A DNA stretch of 64,000 bases from Planctomycetaceae bacterium. GTDB lineage: Bacteria > Planctomycetota > Planctomycetia > Planctomycetales > Planctomycetaceae. Position 1 is the stretch's first letter, and every line of letters starts with the position of its first letter. Position numbers and translations under genes: made by a program. This document shows, piece by piece, positions 43,374-51,684 of this stretch. The notes under the pieces were generated by a model, which ran no database searches, was not told the DNA's origin, and saw only the letters and a list, made by a program, of their open reading frames with translations. The stretch is taken from NCBI GenBank assembly GCA_019636285.1, contig JAHBXV010000027.1, positions 1-64,000 on the forward strand, given 5' to 3'.

Positions 43374-44477
43374 TCAGGCGATCTCGTAGAGCTCGTAGGG
43401 GGCTTCGCAGGGACAGCCGCGCGAGACCCACATCTGGCGGGCCGCCGGGCGAACAATGACCGAAAAGACGGTCGACCAGAAACCATGGTTTGGGTCGTCG
43501 TTCGCATGGCGGCAGATGCCGCGCGGCGCGTCCTGATGGTCGCTGAAAATGCGCTGTAGTTCCGCGACGCCCTGTTCGCCCGAGAGTGGCGATACCGCGT
43601 TCGCCCCGACAAGCTGTTCCACGCGCCGCAGACGATCGCGCGACTGAATCAGATCGGGATATTGGTCGTTCACGGCCAGTAACGCCTGGTTCGTGCAATG
43701 GTTCGTATGCGACAAGATTCCCGACTCGGGCGCGGGTTGGACGTGGACGCTGGCGATCATCACTTCGAGGTTCGCGGCCCCTTCGGGGGCCGTCACGAGG
43801 ATACTCGCGGGAATGGCGCGTTCGGCTCGTTCGACGGCGTGGACGGCTTCCGGGAGCGATGTCGATTCGAAGATGCCACGAACCGTGAAATAGTGCGGCA
43901 CGCCCCACGCCGCCCGGATGCCTCGCTCCGGGAGATAGCGAGTCGGCGCGGGGAGGGCATTCAGACAGACGCCCATCCCCAGCGAATTGCCACCGATGTA
44001 CGCAATGAGCCCCGCCTGGGTGAGCGACGTGAAGGCGGGCTTTCCCGTGGGACGCCGTGTCAGCACCACCGTGAAAGGATCGAGGGCCGAGTCGGCGTCC
44101 CAGTTCTGACCGAAGACCCGTTCGGTACAGAAGGGTGGGCCGCAGGAAATCGAGGTGCAGCCCGCGTCCGCCGAATCGGCCACGAGCTGATTGCGAATTT
44201 GCAGCAGCATGACTTCTGAAAGAGACAGTCCGCTGGCGCGCGCGATTCCCGCCAGTTCGTCGATGGAGTCGGCTGAGTAGTCGCGGGCGAGCGGCAGCAG
44301 CGCCTCGGCCGCGATCAGAACCGATTCGCGGCTGACGTTGACAGTCTTGCGGACCCGATCAATCGCAATTTCGGCAAAGCCGCGAATGGCCTCGCGGCAC
44401 GACTCGCCGATCTGCTCGCCTATCTGAGCGGGTGAACCCGAGACCGAGACTTCGGGAAAGCGCCGGGGTGAGGTCAT
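43374..44477 (-). CDS. C45-family autoproteolytic acyltransferase/hydrolase
   Basis: A 367-residue protein resembling acyl-CoA:6-aminopenicillanate acyltransferase (Ntn-hydrolase, C45). The N-terminal ~106 residues would be the propeptide. The nucleophile Cys is in ADAGCTSISC, followed by RVFGQNWDAD, a hallmark strand of the family. GLIAYIGGNSLGMGVCLNAL and LSHTNHCTNQAL are further conserved blocks. Such enzymes self-cleave before Cys and then hydrolyse or transfer acyl groups; the natural substrate in bacteria is mostly unknown. It is convergent with the DUF5009 gene (8-bp gap). Confidence 0.8.
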   Translation of the reverse strand: MTSPRRFPEVSVSGSPAQIGEQIGESCREAIRGFAEIAIDRVRKTVNVSRESVLIAAEALLPLARDYSADSIDELAGIARASGLSLSEVMLLQIRNQLVADSADAGCTSISCGPPFCTERVFGQNWDADSALDPFTVVLTRRPTGKPAFTSLTQAGLIAYIGGNSLGMGVCLNALPAPTRYLPERGIRAAWGVPHYFTVRGIFESTSLPEAVHAVERAERAIPASILVTAPEGAANLEVMIASVHVQPAPESGILSHTNHCTNQALLAVNDQYPDLIQSRDRLRRVEQLVGANAVSPLSGEQGVAELQRIFSDHQDAPRGICRHANDDPNHGFWSTVFSVIVRPAARQMWVSRGCPCEAPYELYEIA

Positions 44478-44637
44478 TCGTCTCTTTCCGAACGGATTGG
44501 CTCAATTTGACCGGAGCCGGATACATGCTCCTCGAGGACACACCGGCCCGATTTTCCGTCCGGCGTTGCACGACGTCCCATGGAGTCGGATAGTAACAAC
44601 TCCTGATTCAAAACGGTTATTGCCAGGAGCTTTCAGC

Positions 44638-45681
44638 ATGAGACGATTTCGGATTAGCGGCTGCGTTCTGGGGCTGCTTGTTCTTGTTCATACCCCCGGC
44701 GCGGAGTGTGCCGAACCATCCGCCGGAGCCGCGATGGCCGCGCCTGCCAACCGCTTCCTCGAAACGCTGTCTCAGGAACAGCGGGCAATGGCCGCTCGCG
44801 AGTATGACGATCCGGCACGGCTCGACTGGCACAACATTCCGAAGCCCACGCGCAAAGGGCTGCAACTGCGCGACATGTCGCCCGAACAGCGACAGTTTTG
44901 CGAGGACTTGCTGCGGGCCTCGCTGAGCGAGAGTGGTTTTCTCGCCGCCCAGCGTATCATGGCTTTGGAAAATAACCTCCGCGAAGGCGAGCGCAATCTG
45001 GCGAATGGCCCCTTGCGCGACCCGGAACGGTACTTCCTGACGATCTTTGGCACGCCTGGGCCCAAGGGACGCTGGGGTTGGAGCTTCGAGGGGCATCACC
45101 TGTCGCTCAATTTCGCGATTGAAGATGGCCAGGTGATCTCATCAACCCCCAGTTTCTGGGGAGCCAATCCCGCAACGGTCAACGTCGTCATTGAAGGAGG
45201 GCCACCAAAGGGCGTCCGCACGCTGGCGAACGAAGAGCAATTGGCGTTCGACCTGGTAAATTCGCTCAACGAAGCTCAAAAAGCCAAGGCCGTTCTGGCT
45301 TCCAAGGCTCCTGCCGATTATCGCGCCGCGGGAAAACCGCGCGCTCCGCAGGAACCGGCGGAAGGGCTCGCGGTTTCCGAAATGACGGCTGAACAGCAGA
45401 AGACACTCGAAGCGCTCGTCCGAGCGTATGCCTCGCACTGGACAGCCGAACTGGCTGACAAAGAGCTGGCGGCCATTGAAAAGGCGGGTTGGGACTCGAT
45501 TCGCTTCGCGTGGCTCGGTTCGACAGAGCCGGGCGTGGGACATTCCTACCGCGTGCAGGGGCCCACCTTCGTGCTGGAACTGGTCAACGTGCAATCCGGC
45601 ATCGAAGGGAACGTCGCGAATCACATCCATTCGGTCTGGCGCGATCCCCGCGGCGACTTCGGGATCGTGGCTCCCAATTGA
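44638..45681 (+). CDS. Secreted DUF3500 protein
   Basis: A 347-residue exported protein from ATG 44638 with AGGAG nine bases upstream. Signal peptide GCVLGLLVLVHTPGAECA. The DUF3500 pattern is visible: SQEQRAMAAREYDDPARLDW, FLTIFGTPGPKGRWGWSFEG, HHLSLNF, and a closing HIHSVWRDPRGDFG. The family is common in planctomycetes and has no proven activity. It runs with the amidohydrolase 63 bp downstream. Confidence 0.82.
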   Translation: MRRFRISGCVLGLLVLVHTPGAECAEPSAGAAMAAPANRFLETLSQEQRAMAAREYDDPARLDWHNIPKPTRKGLQLRDMSPEQRQFCEDLLRASLSESGFLAAQRIMALENNLREGERNLANGPLRDPERYFLTIFGTPGPKGRWGWSFEGHHLSLNFAIEDGQVISSTPSFWGANPATVNVVIEGGPPKGVRTLANEEQLAFDLVNSLNEAQKAKAVLASKAPADYRAAGKPRAPQEPAEGLAVSEMTAEQQKTLEALVRAYASHWTAELADKELAAIEKAGWDSIRFAWLGSTEPGVGHSYRVQGPTFVLELVNVQSGIEGNVANHIHSVWRDPRGDFGIVAPN

Positions 45682-45744
45682 TGAGAATCGAGCCGTCTGA
45701 AACAACCGGCAAGCGTCACGGCGAAGCGCGGGAAGGGTCAAACC

Positions 45745-46596
45745 ATGATCGTCGACGTGCATAGCCACGTCTGGGAATATCCCCGGCATTTCAGTGACGA
45801 CTTTCGCGACCAGGCCCGGCGAGCGCGCGCCGGGACCGAGGTCGATCTGACAGTCCGGTTCGAGGAATATGCCGCCAGCGCTCCCGCCGAGACTCGCACC
45901 ATTGTTTTTGGCGGCAAGGCCCGGTTAAGCGGACTCTGGTGCGAGGATGACTATGTTGCCGAGCAGGTCGCGCGTCATCCCGACCGGTTGATCGGATTTC
46001 TCGCGCTCGATCCGACCCAACCGGGCTGGGAGGACGAACTGAAGCGCGGCCACCAGGAACTGGGTCTCCGTGGCATCAAGCTGATGCCGATGTATGCCGG
46101 CTTTCGTCCCGACGAACCCCTCCTCGATCCCTTGTGGAGTTATGCAACCGACCACGGGCTGCCCGTGCTGTTGCACACGGGAACGACGTTCGTGGCCCAG
46201 GCGCCGCTGGAGTGCACGCTCCCTCGGCATCTCGACCCGGTGGCCACCCGGTTTCCGGAAGTCCGCATGATTCTGGCTCACCTGGGGCACCCCTACGAAG
46301 GGGAGTGCATCGCCGTCATTCGCAAGCATCCGCACGTCTATTCCGACATCAGCGCCCTGCATTACCGGCCATGGCAGCTCTACAACAGCCTGATGCTCGT
46401 GCAGGAATATGGCGTCTGGAACAAAGTGCTATTTGGAAGCGATTACCCCTTTACCACCGTCACGGCCTCCATCGAGGGTTTGCGGGGGCTGAACGGGCTT
46501 GTCGAAGGAACCGCCCTGCCCCGGCTCAATCCCGAGGAAATCGAACAGCTGATCCATCGCGACAGCCTGCGGCTGCTCGGTTTGGAAGATGCTTGA
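45745..46596 (+). CDS. Amidohydrolase (TIM-barrel, amidohydro_2)
   Basis: A 283-residue metal-dependent hydrolase. Metal ligands: MIVDVHSHVW at the N-terminus (HxH), His in VLLHTGTTF (~145), His in ILAHLGHPYEGE and Asp in VLFGSDYPF. GIKLMPMYAGF supplies the barrel core. The family includes decarboxylases and lactonases such as ACMSD-like enzymes. It is cytoplasmic and follows the DUF3500 gene; substrate unknown. Confidence 0.85.
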   Translation: MIVDVHSHVWEYPRHFSDDFRDQARRARAGTEVDLTVRFEEYAASAPAETRTIVFGGKARLSGLWCEDDYVAEQVARHPDRLIGFLALDPTQPGWEDELKRGHQELGLRGIKLMPMYAGFRPDEPLLDPLWSYATDHGLPVLLHTGTTFVAQAPLECTLPRHLDPVATRFPEVRMILAHLGHPYEGECIAVIRKHPHVYSDISALHYRPWQLYNSLMLVQEYGVWNKVLFGSDYPFTTVTASIEGLRGLNGLVEGTALPRLNPEEIEQLIHRDSLRLLGLEDA

Positions 46597-46649
46597 GAGA
46601 GTTCCCCACTGATTGGCGTCGATTCACCGAAACTCGTGGGGACGGCCTG

Positions 46650-46679
46650 TGGCACGGTCCTGTTCCGAGCAGCTATACT
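46650..46679 (+). promoter_or_regulatory. Possible promoter of the ECF sigma gene
   Basis: A good -10 box TATACT (46674-46679) lies 18 bases after TGGCAC (46650-46655), about 77 bases before the sigma-factor start. The -35 match is weak, so this is tentative. Confidence 0.3.
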
Positions 46680-46755
46680 CTCAGCCGGTCGCTCATTTCC
46701 AAGTTCGTGTTCCCGCGACCTGCTGTCCATTGGCATTCTGGAAAATCAATCGGTC

Positions 46756-47376
46756 ATGAGCGTCGATGTTCATCGCACTGACGACGATGCATTGATGATC
46801 GACCTGCAAGCGGGGCGACGAGAGGCGTTTGACGAACTGGTGGCACGTCACCAGGGGGCGCTGATCGGCTTCTTTTTCCGAAACACGAGGGACGCCCAGC
46901 TTTCCGAAGACCTCGCGCAGGAGACTCTGCTGCGGGTGTACAATCAGGCATGGGACTATTTGCCGCGCGGAACATTTCGAGGATGGATGTTTCGGATTGC
47001 CCGGAATCTCCTGATCGACAACTCGCGGCGGAGATCGCACGACGCGCTGGTCAAGGCCGTGCGGTCGTCACCGGCCGACCGCGAGGACGACCGACTGTCT
47101 CGGGTTGTCGATGACATCACGGCTCCGGTCGTGAAGGCCGACCAGAAGGAACTGGCCGATCTGGTCGAGAAACTCTTGTACAACATCCCCGAAGAGCAGC
47201 GGCTGACGTTCCTGCTGCATCACTTCGCGGGACTCAGTCTGCCGGAAGTCGCCGACGCGCTGGAGACCAACGTCCCTACCGCGAAGAGTCGGCTTCGACT
47301 GGCGCGCGAAAAGCTTCGCGATCAACTCGCGGAGCGCGGCGTGACGGCCACCATGATCGCGGAGGAGGAACCGTGA
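46756..47376 (+). CDS. ECF-type RNA polymerase sigma factor
   Basis: A 206-residue sigma-70 family factor from ATG 46756 (MSVDVHRTDDDALM). Region 2: FDELVARHQGALIGFFFRN, DLAQETLLRVYN, FRGWMFRIARNLLIDN. Region 4: IPEEQRLTFLLHHFAGLSLP and TAKSRLRLAREKLRDQLAE. No anti-sigma gene is adjacent. The PspA-like gene begins 196 bp downstream on the same strand, so an envelope-stress link is plausible but not shown. Confidence 0.9.
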   Translation: MSVDVHRTDDDALMIDLQAGRREAFDELVARHQGALIGFFFRNTRDAQLSEDLAQETLLRVYNQAWDYLPRGTFRGWMFRIARNLLIDNSRRRSHDALVKAVRSSPADREDDRLSRVVDDITAPVVKADQKELADLVEKLLYNIPEEQRLTFLLHHFAGLSLPEVADALETNVPTAKSRLRLAREKLRDQLAERGVTATMIAEEEP

Positions 47377-47572
47377 TGAACCTCCCCTGGCCGCATGTCG
47401 TTTGGAACTTTAGAGACGGTTTCAAGACCCTCTCGACCATACGGATTCCGCTGGAGACCCCGCGGTTCTGGAAACGCCACTCGGGTTTGGAAGCTTGCTC
47501 GCGGACGGATTGCACCCTCCGCCGCACGTCGCCCGTTTTTCGGCCTGTCTCGGGCTTACGAGGGACACGATC

Positions 47573-48103
47573 ATGAGCCATTTCAGTCGGCTGACCGACA
47601 TTGTGACCTGCAATTTGAGCAAAATCCTCGCCGAGGCCGAGCACCCCGCCGCGGTGCTGGACGAAGTGATCGCGGAAATGCGCGAAGGGCTGGCCGGCGC
47701 GCGGCGCAGCGTGGCAACCGCTTCGGAGAACGAGCGGCGTCTGGAACGCGAGGTGCTTGAGCACCAGTCGCAGGTGGCCGCCTGGCGCGACAAGGCCAAG
47801 CAGTACCTCGCCAATAGTGCCGAAGCGGAGGCACGGCGGGCGCTGGTCCGCAAACGCGAGGTCGAAGACCTGATTGGCGGCCTGGTGCAGCAACACCACC
47901 AGGCGGTCTCGACGCGCGAGCATCTGGCCACCATGTATCGAGCGCTCGAAGCCAGGCTCTCCGAAGCCATGCGTCGTCGCGAGGAACTTGGCCTCCAGGT
48001 TGAATCTCCTGCGGACGCCGTGGCCGACGCCGCGAACCCCAGCGAACGCGACCTGGCGGTCGAGCGCGAGCTGAAGGCTCTTCGCGAAGAGCTTGGATCC
48101 TAG
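47573..48103 (+). CDS. PspA/IM30 family protein
   Basis: A 176-residue coiled-coil protein from ATG 47573 (MSHFSRLTDIVTCNLSKIL). The amphipathic N-terminal helix is followed by HPAAVLDEVIAEMREGL and long heptad helices (ASENERRLEREVLEHQSQVA, KREVEDLIGGLVQQHHQAVS). This is the IM30/PspA/Vipp1 pattern, shorter than E. coli PspA (222 aa). These proteins coat and repair the inner membrane under stress. It follows the ECF sigma gene. Confidence 0.8.
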   Translation: MSHFSRLTDIVTCNLSKILAEAEHPAAVLDEVIAEMREGLAGARRSVATASENERRLEREVLEHQSQVAAWRDKAKQYLANSAEAEARRALVRKREVEDLIGGLVQQHHQAVSTREHLATMYRALEARLSEAMRRREELGLQVESPADAVADAANPSERDLAVERELKALREELGS

Positions 48104-48195
48104 AAATCCCCTGATGTCGCCCCGGCCATCGCATTGCGAACGGTGACCAAACAACACATCCTCGATTGACCACACGAAAGACTGCGGACGCGCAC

Positions 48196-49686
48196 ATGGC
48201 AACCTCGAATTATCTCGCCGTCGACCTGGGAGCGGAAAGCGGCCGCATCATGGCCGGTCTGTTCGATGGCAAAACGATTCGCCTCGACGAGATTCACCGG
48301 TTCGCGAATGGTCCGGTCTCGGTCGCCGATACGATGCGGTGGGATCTCATTCGCCTGTGGTCGGAAATTCAGGCCGGCCTGACGAAGGCCGCTTCGCGAA
48401 TCGGTCAATCGGCCGTCTCCGTGGGTGTCGACTCGTGGGGAGTCGATTTCGTCCTCCTGTCGAAAGGGGGCGAAATGCTTGGGCAGCCGTACCACTATCG
48501 TGATGCCCGGACGCGGGGGATCATGCAGGATTCGTTCGGGCGCATTCCCCGGGACGAGATCTTTTCTCAGACGGGCCTCCAATTCATGGAGATCAACTCG
48601 CTGTACCAGTTGCTCGCCATGCAGCGCCGCAATCCCGAGTTGATGCCCGTCGCCGATCGCTTCCTGATGATCGCGGATTTCTTCCATTGGCTGCTCTGCG
48701 GCAGTCGCGTCGTGGAGTTCACCAATGCCACGACCTCGCAGTGTTTTCACCCGGTCAATCGGACCTGGGCGTTCGACATGCTGCGGAAGTTCGGTCTGCC
48801 TGCCAACGTGTTCCCTGATACCGTCGAGCCGGGAACGCTGCTCGGGCAGCTTCGCGAGGAAGTCGCCAAGCGCACGGGGCTCGCGAGACTGAACGTGGTG
48901 GCTCCGCCGACGCACGATACGGCGGCAGCCGTCGTTGCGATTCCCACGCGACACACCGGCAGCGCGAACTGGGCGTACATCAGCTCTGGAACGTGGTCGC
49001 TAATGGGTCTGGAAGTTCCCAATGCCGTTCTGTCGCCCCGCGCGCTGGAATTGAATGTGACCAACGAAGGGGGCGTGGACGGCACCTATCGGCTCCTCAA
49101 GAACATCATGGGCTTGTGGCTGGTCCAGGAATGCCGACGCTCGTTTGAGCGTGACGGCAATTCGTACGATTACGCCCTGCTGACGCAGATGGCCCGCGAT
49201 GCCAGCCCGTTCCGGTGCCTCGTCAATCCCGACGCGGCCGCGTTTCTGGCTCCCAGCGACATGCCCTCGGCGATCCGGCAGTTCTGCCAGTCGACCAGTC
49301 AGGAAATTCCCGATAGCGACGGCCAGTTGATCCGCTGCGCGCTGGAGAGCCTGGCTCTCAAATATCGCGTGGTTCTGGGCTGGCTGGAAGAACTGTCGGG
49401 CGAACGGGTTGAGGTCATCCATATTGTCGGTGGCGGGTGCCAGAACGAACTGCTCAATCAGTTCACCGCGAATGCCACCGGACGGCCCGTCATTACCGGA
49501 CCGATCGAAGGGACGGCGCTTGGAAACGTGCTGATACAGGCAAGAGCGGCCGGGGAACTCTCCAGCCTGGCCGATATTCGCGACGTCGTGCGGCGATCGA
49601 CCGAAACCCGCGAATATGAGCCCCAGCAGACATCCGCCTGGGACGACGCCTTCGGTCGCTTCCGCGATCTGCAATTCAAGGGATGA
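48196..49686 (+). CDS. rhaB: Rhamnulokinase
   Basis: A 496-residue FGGY-family kinase from ATG 48196. N-terminal [12 protein letters not shown] (phosphate 1 motif), [25 protein letters not shown] and [11 protein letters not shown] (both characteristic of RhaB), [14 protein letters not shown], and [20 protein letters not shown]. It phosphorylates L-rhamnulose to rhamnulose-1-phosphate in L-rhamnose use. No rhaA or rhaD is adjacent in the window. Cytoplasmic. Confidence 0.92.
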   Translation: MATSNYLAVDLGAESGRIMAGLFDGKTIRLDEIHRFANGPVSVADTMRWDLIRLWSEIQAGLTKAASRIGQSAVSVGVDSWGVDFVLLSKGGEMLGQPYHYRDARTRGIMQDSFGRIPRDEIFSQTGLQFMEINSLYQLLAMQRRNPELMPVADRFLMIADFFHWLLCGSRVVEFTNATTSQCFHPVNRTWAFDMLRKFGLPANVFPDTVEPGTLLGQLREEVAKRTGLARLNVVAPPTHDTAAAVVAIPTRHTGSANWAYISSGTWSLMGLEVPNAVLSPRALELNVTNEGGVDGTYRLLKNIMGLWLVQECRRSFERDGNSYDYALLTQMARDASPFRCLVNPDAAAFLAPSDMPSAIRQFCQSTSQEIPDSDGQLIRCALESLALKYRVVLGWLEELSGERVEVIHIVGGGCQNELLNQFTANATGRPVITGPIEGTALGNVLIQARAAGELSSLADIRDVVRRSTETREYEPQQTSAWDDAFGRFRDLQFKG

Positions 49687-49844
49687 TTTTCGGCCGGTTT
49701 TTCTCTCCTTGCCGCGACCGTCACCGATTTTCAGGTCGGTACGCGTGTGAGAATTCGCCCGGAACGGTAGTCTGCTGATTGCGGCGAGAACGGTTCGTCC
49801 GTTCCTGCCGTGCTCATGCCATCGACCGGACAGGACCAGGAAAG

Positions 49845-50651
49845 ATGACGACCAAACCGCGCGTGTGCGTACTGCGGGCTCCCGGAACGAACTGCGACCG
49901 CGAAACGGCAGCCGCCTTTGAGCTGTGCGGCGCGACGGCCGAGCGCCTGCACCTGTACCGCCTCCTGGAGCGGCCGGAGCAACTCCTGGATTACCAGATC
50001 CTCTGTTTTCCCGGCGGTTTCAGCTACGGGGACGATCTGGGGGCCGGTGTGGTCTTCTCCGCCTCGTTGAAGGCCCACCTTGGCGACGCGATGGCTCGCT
50101 GGCTGGAAGCCGACAAGTTGACGCTCGGCATCTGCAACGGCTTCCAGACGCTGCTCAAGGCGGGCATTCTGCCGGACGGCGCGGGGAGCTGGCAGCATCC
50201 ACGGCACGAAGCGTCCGCGACGCTCACATGGAACGAAAATGGCCGCTACACCGCCCGCTGGGTACGGCTGAAAGTCGCCTCCGACCGCAATGTTTTTCTG
50301 CGTGGCTTGGACGAGATTGAACTGCCCATCGCTCATGCGGAAGGCCGGATCGTCGTCAAAGACAACAGCCTGACCAGCCAGTGGCGGAAGAATGGGCAGG
50401 TGGCCCTCACCTATGTCCCCGCCGACGATGACCTCGACCAGTCGCGGCAGTATCGGATTCCGAATCCGAACGGTTCCACGGACGGAATCGCCGCTCTGGG
50501 CGATTCGACCGGGCGCGTGCTGGGCCTGATGCCTCACCCGGAACGTTTCCTGTTCGGCACCCAGCACCCCCGCTGGACACGCGACCAGACCGGCGACCAG
50601 GAAGGCGCCGGCCTCAAACTGTTCCACAACGCGGTGGCGTATTTTGGCTGA
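49845..50651 (+). CDS. purQ: Phosphoribosylformylglycinamidine synthase subunit PurQ
   Basis: A 268-residue class-I glutamine amidotransferase from ATG 49845 (AGGAAAG upstream). CVLRAPGTNCDRETAAAFE, FPGGFSYGDDLGAG, nucleophile Cys in LGICNGFQTLLKAG and catalytic His/Glu in LMPHPERFLFG complete the triad. It supplies ammonia to PurL in de novo purine synthesis. It is longer than the ~225-residue small PurQ, like other planctomycete/bacteroidete versions. A palindromic repeat begins at its stop codon. Confidence 0.93.
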   Translation: MTTKPRVCVLRAPGTNCDRETAAAFELCGATAERLHLYRLLERPEQLLDYQILCFPGGFSYGDDLGAGVVFSASLKAHLGDAMARWLEADKLTLGICNGFQTLLKAGILPDGAGSWQHPRHEASATLTWNENGRYTARWVRLKVASDRNVFLRGLDEIELPIAHAEGRIVVKDNSLTSQWRKNGQVALTYVPADDDLDQSRQYRIPNPNGSTDGIAALGDSTGRVLGLMPHPERFLFGTQHPRWTRDQTGDQEGAGLKLFHNAVAYFG

Positions 50652-50743
50652 GTCGGGAGTCGAGAGACCAGTGTCGAGAGTCGAGAGAGAAGACGGCTGC
50701 ATTCTTCTGTCTTCCTCGACTCAAGACTCTCGACACTCGACTC
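50650..50743 (+). repeat. GTCGAG-rich palindromic repeat, copy 2
   Basis: Starts inside the purQ stop with GAGTCGGGAGTCGAGAG and ends CTCTCGACACTCGACTCC, an inverted pair with inner arms GAGAAGAC and its near-complement GTCTTCCTC. It is related to the element at 34272-34355. Confidence 0.65.
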
Positions 50744-50871
50744 CCCTTCATTGACCGGCACAATCTGCGTGAGTAGCATCTCTTGAGTCAACTTTGACGG
50801 CAAAACCGACTTTTCGGGCCGTCAATGACTTGGCCGACAGGCGGTGTATCGCCGATCATTCTGTCGCTGAC

Positions 50872-50943
50872 GGCTCCGTAGCCAAGTGGCTAAGGCAGTG
50901 GATTGCAAATCCACCATCCCCGGTTCGAATCCGGGCGGAGCCT
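50872..50943 (+). tRNA. tRNA-Cys (GCA)
   Basis: Complete cloverleaf: acceptor GGCTCCG/CGGAGCC, D-arm GCCAAGTGGCTAAGGC, anticodon stem GTGGA/TCCAC around TTGCAAA (anticodon GCA), T-arm CCCCGGTTCGAATCCGGG, discriminator T. CCA is not encoded. Its 3' part from base 50895 onward is repeated at 55974, making this gene the attachment site of the downstream island. Confidence 0.96.
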
Positions 50944-51026
50944 CTCGGCGTCCCCTGGACGCTCCCGAGTAACACGAAACGCCTGATTCGCGGTTTGACC
51001 GTGAATCAGGCGTTTCGTGTTTTCTG
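50895..51026 (+). repeat. Left direct repeat (attL-like) of the tRNA-Cys island
   Basis: This 132-bp stretch covers the anticodon arm to the end of tRNA-Cys plus the downstream terminator. It matches 55974-56106 with about eight differences and one inserted A. The upstream sequences of the two copies are unrelated, so the match begins sharply inside the tRNA. Confidence 0.85.
50971..51025 (+). terminator. Terminator of tRNA-Cys
   Basis: A perfect 19-bp stem, AACACGAAACGCCTGATTC (50971-50989) with its complement (51003-51021), encloses a 13-base loop that can itself pair (CGGT/ACCG). TTTTCT overlaps and follows the stem. It is copied, with mutations in the stem, at the right end of the island. 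Confidence 0.8.
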
Positions 51027-51052
51027 GGGCCTACGCTGCAATCCCTCACGCG

Positions 51053-51182
51053 GTTCGCCTCCCCGCGCTCGATGCCGTCGGCCGTCAGCCTGCATCCAGG
51101 GCCCCCCACCAGGCGAACCCCCAGACGCAGGCTGACGACCGACGGCGGATCATAGGTCCGCAGGCATCATGGGGAGGCGAAC
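51053..51182 (+). other. Large nested inverted-repeat structure in the island
   Basis: Outer arms GTTCGCCTCCCC (51053-51064) and its exact complement (51171-51182) enclose inner 20-base arms (51074-51093 and 51127-51146) that pair at 19 of 20 positions. The whole could fold as a ~130-nt two-tier stem-loop. It lies in the otherwise non-coding left part of the island (51027-51441). It could be a structured RNA, a recombination site or a MITE. Confidence 0.6.
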
Positions 51183-51441
51183 GGAAGACGGGAAGAACCC
51201 CCACCGCGACTGTCCGCCCAACAGCGGCATCTCTCGAGACGGTGCGAAAGAACCATCTGCAACCACTGGCGGGATTCGCGCTTACAGCGGAGCCGGGATG
51301 ACAAGACGCAGTTTGAACTATTTCTGGACGGATTGCAGAATTGGGAATCTGGAATTCAATTGCAGGTATTTGGTCGCAAGTTGAATCCAGATTGATATTA
51401 ACAATTGAAAACGTGAAGTTCGCAAAAGCAGAAATTCCCTA

Positions 51442-51684
51442 TCACTTTACACCGAACTGGATTACTCTCACCCGTCGCCGCCCTACGCTCATCACGTCGA
51501 ATCGCTCGCCCTCGAAGACGATCTGTTTCACTGGTTTCTTCCCGTTCTCGCTCACTCGTTTCAAGTAGTCGCGAACTTCCATCCAGCGGACTTCACCCTC
51601 GGAATTGCGGATCACCAGCAGCACGGGAAACGCCTGGTCGGTGGTTCCAGCGTCAATCTGGGTCGTCTTGTGTTGATTCCCCAT
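51442..51684 (-). CDS. Small ORF, third gene of the TIR/STAND operon
   Basis: An 80-residue frame whose start lies 32 bp inside the 3' end of the STAND gene, which suggests translational coupling. PVLLVIRNSEGEVRWMEVRD and KQIVFEGERFDVMSV read like the C-terminal beta-rich end of a larger protein. I recall similar endings in DUF4365-type proteins but cannot confirm this. It could be a truncated remnant or a genuine small partner. The following ~140 bp are A/T-rich and non-coding. Confidence 0.5.
   Translation of the reverse strand: MGNQHKTTQIDAGTTDQAFPVLLVIRNSEGEVRWMEVRDYLKRVSENGKKPVKQIVFEGERFDVMSVGRRRVRVIQFGVK

Noticed and set aside
50822-51109. A 95-codon minus-strand frame over tRNA-Cys.
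   Set aside because: PPGFEPGMVDLQSTALAT is the well-known false peptide produced by translating a tRNA gene.
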